Assembly (NCBI GenBank): GCA_021828285.1
Contig: JAKASG010000023.1
Location: 1-39,725 of the forward strand
From: Acidobacteriota bacterium
GTDB lineage: Bacteria; Acidobacteriota; Terriglobia; UBA7540
DNA: 39,725 nt
Reading direction: 5' to 3'
Made by a program: the position numbers and the translations under genes. Below the pieces are notes generated by a model that worked only from the letters and a program-made list of their open reading frames with translations, was not told the origin of the DNA and made no database searches. Positions 33,074 through 39,725 of the stretch are shown in pieces (position 1 is the stretch's first letter; the number at the start of each line of letters is the position of its first letter).

Positions 33074-33336
33074 AAGTCCTCCATCATAGCGCGAGAAAAG
33101 TTTTTTGCACCCGGAATGAGCTGAATTGCAGAAATTCCCAGGTGAAGCGGCAACCATTGAACTCGCAAATTGCCCCATCCAACCCCAATTCCTTTCCATT
33201 CAATGTAAAAGCCTTAATCTCCGCTAACATGCGGCGTAGGATGACGCTGCGGGGAAACTGTATCCACGCGCATGGAGTCTTGCGGTAAGAGGCGGCAAGA
33301 CGGTGGACCGAAGTTCGGAGAGAGAGGACAAAAGAT

Positions 33337-35412
33337 ATGCCAAGGACATGGGGTAAGAGTATTTTGAAAATCGCGGATATGGGCCTAACGGCCACGGCCG
33401 CGGGACTCTACAATTCGATCCAATTTTTCAATAAGTACAGTCCTAATCCCGCCTTCACTCCGCGCTGGTCGGAGAAGCCGCTGCTGAAGTCGTGGCAGAA
33501 AACGAAGCCGATGCTCGGATGGCCGCGCGAAACGGACTCGCTTTGTCCCCAATGCGTGAAAGAAGCCCGCGAGGCGATTATCAGCGGCGAAAGGGATTGG
33601 CACGATCTGTTGCACGAGAAGGTCGGCGAAATCAAAGCCAAGATCATCGAGCGCGATGGCCAGGTCTGGATGGTCAAGGATTGCCCGATCCACGGGCACT
33701 TCGAAGACATCATGGCAGTGGATGCGAACTTCCTCAAATGGATTGAGAAGAATTTTCCCGGCCGCGACATCCGCGCGCACAACGACGCGGACCTTCACAA
33801 CCACGGGTCGAGCACGATTCGCCACGGGCGAGGCTCCGTGCTGACGGTGGACCTCACGAACCGATGCAACATGATGTGCGACCCGTGCTTCATGGACGCG
33901 AACCAAGTGGGGTTCGTGCACGAGCTGAGGTGGGAAGACATCAAAGAAATCCTCGACAACGCGATGAAGATCAAGCCGAAGCGGCAAATGTCCGTGCAAT
34001 TTTCGGGCGGCGAGCCGACGATGTCGCCTTACTTCATTGACGCCGTGCGTTACGCGCGGAAGCTCGGCTACAACAGCGTGCAGGCGGCGACGAATGGGAT
34101 CGAATTCGCGAAGAGCAAAGACTACGCCCGGCGCGCCTTCGAAGCCGGATTGCGTTATGCTTATCTCCAGTTCGACGGCATCGGCAACGACGCGAACAGC
34201 CACCGGCAGGTTGGCAACCTCTTCGACGTCAAATTGAAGGCCATTGACAACATGCACGAAGCGGGCATTGAAATCATTCTGGTGACAACGCTCGTCAACG
34301 GGGTCAACAACGACCAGGTCGGGCCGATCATCACCTTCGCCCGCGAGAACCCGAAGAAAGTCGCGTTCATCGCCTTCCAGCCGGTTTCCTTCACCGGGCG
34401 CGATGAAAACATCACGCCGGAGCGGCGCCTGCGGCAGCGCTACACGCTTTCACACATGGCGCTTGACGTCAAAAAGCAGCTCGGCATCACGGAGCCCACA
34501 CGCGACTGGTTCCCGCTTTCGCTGATGGGCGCCTTCGCCGACTACGCGGATCTGGTCCACGGACCCGAAGCCCAATGGGGACAGGTCAGCTGCGGATGCC
34601 ATCCGAACTGTGGTGTGGGAACCGCGCTGATGATCAACAAGGAAAACAAGGAGTGGGCGCCCGTGCCGCAGTTCTTGAACATTCCGGGCCTCGTCCGCGA
34701 CATGCAGCGGATTACGGATGCCGGACGCGGCAAGGTTTTTTCGAATTTCATGATGGCGCTCGCGCTGCTCAAGAATTACAATCCGCGCAAAGCTCCGCCG
34801 AGCCTGGCGCTTTGGGACCTTCTGAAAAAGTTCGACAAATCCTTCGCGCTGACCGGCGAAAAGCGCGCCGACAAGCTCTACGGCAAATCGAGTCCGGACC
34901 GGCAGCTTGAGGACACGCTCAAACGCCGGTCTGATCCCTGGAACTTCCTTTTCATTGCAGGCATGTGGTTCCAGGATCTGTTCAATTACGACTTCCGGCG
35001 GACGGAGATGTGCATCATTCCTTATGCAACTCAGCAGGGCGAAATCTCCTTCTGCGCTTACAACACCGGCATCGGCTGGCGGCAAATCATCGAGAACATG
35101 CACAAGAATGCGAGCGTCGCGGAGTGGTACAAGTCGCACGGCAAGCACGAAATTTACGCTCGCGGCAAAGAAGTGAAGCTGGGCGACTTCCAGCATTCTC
35201 TCTACGTGGATCCGAATGACGCGAGCCGCGTCCGCGCGCGCGAGCATGACATTCCGATGACCGCGGCGGAAGAAGAGCGCGCACGCCGCAAGGCTGCTTA
35301 CGAAGCGCAGCAGGCGCGGGCGATTTACGAGGAACTGGTCCTCAAGAAGCCGAAGGCGGAGCTGGTTCAGATCGGAAGCGCCAAAGCCGAAGAGGAAAAG
35401 GTGAACGCTTAA
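33337..35412 (+). CDS. Radical-SAM enzyme, tetraether/membrane-spanning lipid synthase (Tes)-like
   Basis: A 691-residue radical-SAM protein. A Cys/His N-terminal domain has CPQC (70, 73) and KDCPIHGHF (Cys116), matching the rubredoxin-like site of the MJ0619/Tes group. The radical-SAM cluster motif is LTNRCNMMCDPCF (Cys177, 181, 184), with the SAM-binding FSGGEP at about 222-227. Two further cysteine groups (C419/C421/C425 and C559/C573) probably bind auxiliary clusters. This layout fits Tes, which joins two lipid tails by a C-C bond to form tetraether or membrane-spanning lipids. Acidobacteria make iso-diabolic acid and branched tetraethers, so that is the likely role (family knowledge plus inference). 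The C-terminal 60 residues are charged and Ala-rich. A canonical terminator follows. An unassigned radical-SAM methylase is the alternative. Confidence 0.75.
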   Translation: MPRTWGKSILKIADMGLTATAAGLYNSIQFFNKYSPNPAFTPRWSEKPLLKSWQKTKPMLGWPRETDSLCPQCVKEAREAIISGERDWHDLLHEKVGEIKAKIIERDGQVWMVKDCPIHGHFEDIMAVDANFLKWIEKNFPGRDIRAHNDADLHNHGSSTIRHGRGSVLTVDLTNRCNMMCDPCFMDANQVGFVHELRWEDIKEILDNAMKIKPKRQMSVQFSGGEPTMSPYFIDAVRYARKLGYNSVQAATNGIEFAKSKDYARRAFEAGLRYAYLQFDGIGNDANSHRQVGNLFDVKLKAIDNMHEAGIEIILVTTLVNGVNNDQVGPIITFARENPKKVAFIAFQPVSFTGRDENITPERRLRQRYTLSHMALDVKKQLGITEPTRDWFPLSLMGAFADYADLVHGPEAQWGQVSCGCHPNCGVGTALMINKENKEWAPVPQFLNIPGLVRDMQRITDAGRGKVFSNFMMALALLKNYNPRKAPPSLALWDLLKKFDKSFALTGEKRADKLYGKSSPDRQLEDTLKRRSDPWNFLFIAGMWFQDLFNYDFRRTEMCIIPYATQQGEISFCAYNTGIGWRQIIENMHKNASVAEWYKSHGKHEIYARGKEVKLGDFQHSLYVDPNDASRVRAREHDIPMTAAEEERARRKAAYEAQQARAIYEELVLKKPKAELVQIGSAKAEEEKVNA

Positions 35413-35467
35413 GCGACGCGGAAGACCCCTCCTCAGGAATCCAAAGCGCCGTGAAAACCAGGTATCG

Positions 35468-35498
35468 AAGCGCCGCCATCTCGGCGGCGCTTTTTTTT
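35468..35498 (+). terminator. Intrinsic terminator after the Tes-like gene
   Basis: A perfect 10-base stem, AAGCGCCGCC (35468-35477) and GGCGGCGCTT (35483-35492), with loop ATCTC and an uninterrupted run of eight T beginning at 35491. A textbook rho-independent terminator, about 55 bases after the stop codon. Confidence 0.9.
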
Positions 35499-35679
35499 GC
35501 GGGCGGGATGCCGGCACTACGAAGGACGATCACTTCATCATTCAATCCCGGTTAAATGATCGGGTGTGAGCCGCGCGCCGGAACCGGCGGAGCGGAGGCG
35601 CCGCATGTGCGTGCTTCGCAGCCGGAGGCGTGGGGCAACCCCAAGCGGTGAAGGCGAAAATCGCTCCTCCACAAGCCTC

Positions 35680-36030
35680 TCAGCGAGGGCCTTTGCGGGT
35701 CAGCGGCTCGAGTCGAAGCGTCTCGCACAGGTCACGAAGCAAAGCGAGATTCTCCTCCGAAATGGAAAGGAAGCGCAGGCCGGCGCTGCCGTTGTGGCCG
35801 CGCCAGGCGACTTCAGCTTCGCTCTCAAACTTTCGCTCTTCCCATTCGAACTTCAGCACGCACTTCGTGCCGGTCCTGGCGAGCTTGCCGCCTTCGGTGC
35901 GGCAGCCTTGAACGCTGATCGAGGCGATCGTCAGCGGAATGATATCGTCGCTCGACAATCCCACAACCACGCCTGAGCCTCCGTAAATGTAACGCGGAAC
36001 TTGCCTCCTCTGGTCCTGCTCCATGTCCAT
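35680..36030 (-). CDS. PilZ domain protein with partly degenerate second motif
   Basis: A 116-residue protein with the PilZ layout. The RxxxR motif is intact (RQVPR, about 9-13), but the second motif reads SISVQG, with Ser in place of the usual Asp/Asn. c-di-GMP binding may therefore be weaker. The rest (KCVLKFEWEERKFESEAEVAWRG, then GLRFLSISEENLALLRDLCETL) is the usual beta-barrel and closing helix. The start is one of two neighbouring ATGs (36030 or 36024); the frame is open further upstream but that part is not PilZ-like. It is divergent from moaA, 109 bases away. Confidence 0.75.
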   Translation of the reverse strand: MDMEQDQRRQVPRYIYGGSGVVVGLSSDDIIPLTIASISVQGCRTEGGKLARTGTKCVLKFEWEERKFESEAEVAWRGHNGSAGLRFLSISEENLALLRDLCETLRLEPLTRKGPR

Positions 36031-36139
36031 TGAGTCTAATGGCGATTCCGGCGATACGCAAGGCTTTCGCGCCCGTGGATTTTCGCGCCCGCCTCGGCGA
36101 AGGGCCGCGTGCTTGCCGAAGGCGCGATGATAGGCTAGC

Positions 36140-37186
36140 ATGAAAATGTATCGAGATTCAGGCTCCGCCATGGCGATTCGCGATTCTTTCAAAAGGGCGC
36201 TCGAAGATCTCCGCATCTCGGTGACGGACCGCTGCAATCTGCGATGCCTCTACTGCATGCCGCTCGCCGAGTACGACTGGGTGGAGCGGCGGGAACTCCT
36301 GACCTTCGAAGAGATCGAGCGGCTGGCGCGGCTGTTCATCAGCCTCGGCGCGCAAAAAATCTGCCTGACGGGCGGCGAGCCGCTGCTTCGCCGCGAAATT
36401 GAAGTTCTCGCCCGCAAGCTCGCGCGGCTCCCCGGCCTCGGCGACCTTTCCCTCACGACGAACGGCGTTCTGCTCGCGGATCACGCGACGACGCTGCGCG
36501 AGGCGGGAGTGAAACGAATCAACGTGAGCCTCGATACGCTCAAGCCCGAACGCTTCCGGCAAATCGCGCAGCGCGGCGAGCTTGAAAAGGTGCTCGCCGG
36601 AATCGAGGCCGCGAGGCTCGCCGGCTTCAAACCGATCAAAATCAACTCCGTCATCGAGCGCGGAGTGAATGACGACGAAATTCCGGATCTGGTGGAGTTC
36701 GCGAGAGCAAACGGTTACACGGTCCGGTTCATCGAATATATGGACGTAGGAAACGCAAACCACTGGAAGCTCGATCGCGTGGTGACGAAGAGCGAGATCG
36801 TAAAGCGGATCAGCGCGCGATATGCGGTTGAGCCCGCGGGACGCGAAGATGCGAGCGCTCCGGCGGATAATTTCCGGTTCCTCGACGGGAAGGGTGAATT
36901 CGGCGTCGTGGCCTCGGTGACGGAGCCTTTTTGCCGGGCGTGCACGCGCGCGCGGCTGACGGCGGACGGGAATCTGGTGACGTGCCTCTTCAGCGACTGC
37001 GGGCACGATCTGAAAGGCCTGATGCGGGCGGGCGCGAGCGACGAAACCATCACCGGGCGGATTCGCGAGATCTGGAAGAAGCGCGCCGACCGCTTTTCGG
37101 AAGAGCGATTCGAAGCGATGAAATCGCCTGAGGGCTATCAACCCGAAGGACGGCGAAAAATTGAAATGATCGTGCTCGGCGGGTGA
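36140..37186 (+). CDS. moaA: GTP 3',8-cyclase, molybdopterin synthesis
   Basis: A radical-SAM enzyme that converts GTP to 3',8-cyclo-7,8-dihydro-GTP, the first step of molybdenum cofactor synthesis with MoaC. The 348-residue length is normal. The N-terminal cluster motif is DRCNLRCLYC (Cys32, 36, 39), then LTGGEPLLRRE and LTTNGVLL. The second, GTP-binding cluster is CRACTRARLTADGNLVTC (C-x2-C-x13-C). The protein ends in the required Gly-Gly tail. Two in-frame starts are possible (36140 or 36170), with no strong ribosome-binding site at either. No other moa/moe genes are adjacent. Confidence 0.96.
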   Translation: MKMYRDSGSAMAIRDSFKRALEDLRISVTDRCNLRCLYCMPLAEYDWVERRELLTFEEIERLARLFISLGAQKICLTGGEPLLRREIEVLARKLARLPGLGDLSLTTNGVLLADHATTLREAGVKRINVSLDTLKPERFRQIAQRGELEKVLAGIEAARLAGFKPIKINSVIERGVNDDEIPDLVEFARANGYTVRFIEYMDVGNANHWKLDRVVTKSEIVKRISARYAVEPAGREDASAPADNFRFLDGKGEFGVVASVTEPFCRACTRARLTADGNLVTCLFSDCGHDLKGLMRAGASDETITGRIREIWKKRADRFSEERFEAMKSPEGYQPEGRRKIEMIVLGG

Positions 37187-37279
37187 GCAAAGCCGCGGGC
37201 AGATGAGACGTACGGGCCCCGGCGTCGCGAACGGCGCGAACAGCCTGCTCGAAATCGGCGCGAAAGAGTCTACCCTCCA

Positions 37280-37726
37280 ATGACAGAGCGATACTTTAAT
37301 CGGCAAGAGGCGGAGGAGTTGCTTCCCTTCCTTCGCCGGGAACTGAAGAAGGCGATCTCGAGCAAGCAGTCCGTGGAGCAGCTCGACGGGCAGATCGCCA
37401 AAGCGGCGGCGCGCATCATGACGCTCGGCGGCTCCATTCCGCCCTATAGCGAGCTCGTCCAGGTCAAGGCGCAGCGCGAACAAACGCTGGAGCGCATCAC
37501 GAAGGTCGTTGAGGAAATTCAGAGCAGCGGCTGCGTGGTGAAAGACCTCGACGAAGGGCTGGTGGATTTTCCGAGCTTGCGCGACGGCCAGGAGGTTTTC
37601 CTCTGCTGGAAACTCGGCGAAGAACGCGTCGCGTGGTGGCACGGGATCGAAGAAGGCTTCGCCGGCCGCAAACCGATTGAGGGTGCAACGCCCGAAGAGC
37701 CCCCGGCGCCGCGCCGCCTGCAGTAG
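37280..37726 (+). CDS. DUF2203 family protein
   Basis: A 148-residue protein matching the DUF2203 pattern: an opening YFNRQEAEELLPFLRRELKKA, a central coiled-coil helix (about 25-85), then GCVVKDLDEGLVDFPSLRDGQEVFLCWKLGEERVAWWH and GFAGRKPI. The family is widespread and uncharacterised. No catalytic residues, signal peptide or membrane segment are visible. It lies 93 bases downstream of moaA on the same strand and may be co-transcribed, but a molybdopterin link is only inferred. It is convergent with the TPR gene. Confidence 0.85.
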   Translation: MTERYFNRQEAEELLPFLRRELKKAISSKQSVEQLDGQIAKAAARIMTLGGSIPPYSELVQVKAQREQTLERITKVVEEIQSSGCVVKDLDEGLVDFPSLRDGQEVFLCWKLGEERVAWWHGIEEGFAGRKPIEGATPEEPPAPRRLQ

Positions 37727-37765
37727 CAATCATCCTGAACAATTCACCGGCAAACAACGAGCGCA

Positions 37766-39577
37766 TTACTGCAACTTGGCGTATTCGGCTTTGGCTTGCT
37801 GAAGAAGAGGAATGTCAGGATCGGCATTCTTCCATAGGGCGAGGAAATTCTGATACGCGGTGCGGGCCTGGTTTTTGTTGCCTTCGAGAGTGTAAGCGCG
37901 CGCAAGACCTAACTGCGCGAGCGAAATAAGAGGGTCGGCAGGATAGGCGCTCGTCAGTCCAACGACTTTCTGAAATTCCTGCGCGGCATCGCTTGCGCGA
38001 TTGGCTTTCAGGTAGGCTTCGGCGCGCGTGTAAAGCACGTCGGTTCGGGCGGTATCATAAGGCCGGGCAGCTTCGAGCAAGTTGAGGGCCTTCGCCGCAC
38101 CGCCATGATTCATCGCAAGCACCGCTTCAACTTCGGGAACTTCAACCGATTGCACGAAAGTATCCTTTGGACGGCTCTTGGCCACGCCATCGGCGAGCGC
38201 CTGTGCCTTCGCATCTTCGCCCAACCACGCGAGCGCCCAGGCGGCTGCAATCTGCACACTCGGGCCTGAGGAAACCGCAAGCGCAGCGTGGGCATCGCTT
38301 GCAGCGCGCTGCTTTTCTCCGAAAAGTGCTTCGTACGTCGCTTGCTCCACCTGCATGGCCGCCTCGAGCTCCTTCAGGCCGATTTGGGCTGCTAAGTCCT
38401 CGGCGCTTTTGAATAAACCGCTGGCCTTCGTGAGTTCGCCTCGCGACACCGCAAGACTCGCGTCGCGGAGTTCCACGCTCGCCTTCGCGTCCGGCGCAGC
38501 CGCAGCCAAGGCGCTTTCGCGTTGATAGGCTGCCTCGTCGCCGTCCGCAAGAGCCACCTGCGCGAGCTGAAGGTACGTATCGGGCGCGTAAAGTTTGTGC
38601 TGAAGCGCTTCGTTCAACACGGCCTTCGCTTCGTCGAAGCGGCCGAGGGCGCGATAGGCCGCTGACGCCGCCCAATAACCGTTCGCGGTGTCGGGGCTGA
38701 GGCGGATCGCCTCAAGCGCGTTCTGGAGCGCCTTATTGAATTCGCCCAGTTGACCGTACGAAACCGCCAGATTGTTCCACGGAATCATGTCCTGCGGATA
38801 GGTTTGCTTGTAAAGCTCGTAAGCCTGGATTCCTTTCTCGATCTGGCCGGTCGCATCCGAATAATAGTGCGCCGTGATGTACAACCGCTCGTGCTCGCTC
38901 ACCCGGTCCCTCAAATCGAATGCCTTCTGCTCGAACTGCGCCATGAGCTGTTCCTGGCCGACATTGCTGTAATAGGTGCCGAGGCGAGCATAGGCCAAGG
39001 CGAAGTTTGGGTCGAGTTGAACGGCTTGCTGGTAAAAAGGGAGCGCGCGCAGTTCGTTGCCTGCATCGAATGCTGCTTCGCCCAGCGTGAAGGCCTTCAG
39101 TGCTTCGAGCGATGAAGTGGTCGCGTGTGCGAGTGGCGTATCGAATTTCTTGATCGAAGCGAGCGATTCGCCGAGTTTCGAGCGCAGCGCGGTCGTCGCT
39201 TTGCCGAGGGCGTTCAGCACTTGATTTTCGCTCGCCGCCTGAACCTGCGTTTCCGCGAGCGTGTCGCCCGTCGCGCCATTGACCGCGTCGAGCGTAATCA
39301 CGTAGTCGCTGCCCAGGCTCGCAATCGAGCCAGTGATCATCGCTTTGATGCCGTCGCGCTGGCAAATTTCGCGGCCGATTTCGCTCGTAATGCGCGCATC
39401 CTGCGGCTGGCCCATGAACTTGAGCGTGCGCTCGATTTCCGCGGCGGGAACGACGTTCAGGAAGGGCGACTGCTCCAAGTCCACGCTCAGCCCGGTCTTG
39501 AGCGTGCCGTCAAAAACCGAGTCGCCCGTCGTGTTCACGAAATCCGTGACAAGAATCGAATCCTTCGACGTCAGCAC
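37766..39577 (-). pseudogene. TPR sensor region of an acidobacterial-type Ser/Thr kinase, kinase domain missing
   Basis: A 603-residue frame without internal stops. It begins LTSKDSILVTDFVNTTGDSVFDGTLK and continues SPFLNVVPAAEIERTLKFMG, EICQRDGIKAMITGSIASLG and KFDTPLAHATTSSLEALKAFTLGEAAF. This is the extracytoplasmic sensor start typical of acidobacterial transmembrane Ser/Thr kinases. About ten tetratricopeptide repeats then fill residues 170-600 (for example ALPFYQQAVQLDPNFALAYARLGTYY). The usual N-terminal kinase and transmembrane helix are absent: upstream in the same frame come only about 40 unrelated codons and a stop (39701-39703). The start shown (GTG) has no ribosome-binding site. 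I read it as the 3' part of a broken gene; a stand-alone cytoplasmic TPR protein is the alternative. Confidence 0.6.
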
Positions 39578-39644
39578 AGGAGCGCGATGCAGAACCTTGT
39601 AGGCTGTAACATTTCGTGTTGAAAATTGAGTTAGAGAAGGAAAG

Positions 39645-39702
39645 AGGGTATCTCCGATAGAAGATCTCCCGCCTGACGGGGTGGGAGAAAGGAGACACCC
39701 TC
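39645..39702 (+). repeat. Nested inverted repeat at the right edge
   Basis: Outer arms GAGGGTATCTCC (39645-39656) and GGAGACACCCTC (39691-39702) pair at 11 of 12 positions; inner arms TCTCCC (39665-39670) and GGGAGA (39683-39688) pair fully. The right outer arm contains the ribosome-binding site of the frame starting at 39703, so folded RNA would hide it. It could be an insertion-sequence end or a leader hairpin. Confidence 0.55.
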
Positions 39703-39725
39703 ATGAGCAAGAGCAAGGTAGCACT
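39703..39725 (+). CDS. Start of an unidentified gene cut by the window edge
   Basis: An ATG at 39703 is preceded by AAAGGAGACACCCTC, a good ribosome-binding site at proper spacing, and opens MSKSKVA before the window ends. Too short to identify. Its position beside a nested inverted repeat and a truncated gene suggests a transposase, but this is a guess. Confidence 0.35.

Noticed and set aside
36158..37729. Long minus-strand frame opposite moaA and the DUF2203 gene
   Set aside because: It covers two well-supported plus-strand genes and shows only arginine/alanine-rich shadow sequence.
1..39725. CRISPR arrays, tRNA or rRNA genes, prophage genes, restriction-modification or toxin-antitoxin modules
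   Set aside because: Looked for and not seen; the HNH gene stands alone and the Xer recombinase is the chromosomal type.

Overview
The window looks like a chromosomal segment of a G+C-rich, diderm, soil-type bacterium, most likely an Acidobacteriota (Terriglobia-like) genome or MAG. The reasons are several. lpxD and an OPX polysaccharide-export protein imply an outer membrane. There are two small PilZ proteins and an FHA-GAF-adenylate cyclase. The TPR protein at the right end closely resembles the C-terminal part of the Ser/Thr kinases that are abundant in Acidobacteria. A radical-SAM enzyme resembles the tetraether / membrane-spanning-lipid synthases, and Acidobacteria are known for such lipids. 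Taxonomy is inferred from gene content; no rRNA or other marker is present.

Layout. 1-3.7 kb: surface-glycan genes (CE4 polysaccharide deacetylase, FkbM methyltransferase, GNAT-methyltransferase fusion). 3.8-8.3 kb: FHA-GAF-cyclase facing away from leuA, whose promoter spacer holds a perfect palindrome, and a convergent crotonase. 8.4-8.9 kb: a secreted PCYCYC-type cysteine protein. 9.1-14.4 kb: a tight four-gene glycan operon (GT2, GT39, AsnB-type amidotransferase, unknown protein with a possible Cys-His active site). 14.5-16.3 kb: HNH endonuclease and a divergent polysaccharide-export protein. 16.3-26.3 kb: a long minus-strand run of closely spaced genes (xer recombinase, CCA/poly(A) nucleotidyltransferase, cytochrome c, dnaE, accA, GT2, gatB). 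26.6-27.7 kb: a LuxR/NarL-type regulator with a degenerate receiver, and a PilZ protein. 28.2-31.0 kb: lpxD, a membrane protein and sodA. 31.1-35.4 kb: a full-length Tes-like radical-SAM gene, with a truncated, inverted N-terminal copy about 2 kb away and queG between them. 35.7-37.7 kb: PilZ, moaA and a DUF2203 protein. 37.8-39.7 kb: a TPR sensor fragment that has lost its kinase half, next to a hairpin and a new reading frame at the window edge.

Functionally the window mixes housekeeping genes (replication, fatty-acid, leucine, tRNA, molybdopterin and queuosine metabolism) with envelope and exopolysaccharide functions and c-di-GMP/cAMP-type signalling. The best candidate for something unusual is the Tes-like enzyme together with its partial duplicate. 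Next come the palindrome in the leuA promoter, the receiver-dead regulator beside PilZ, and the split kinase remnant at the right edge. All calls come from reading the sequence; no database search was run.
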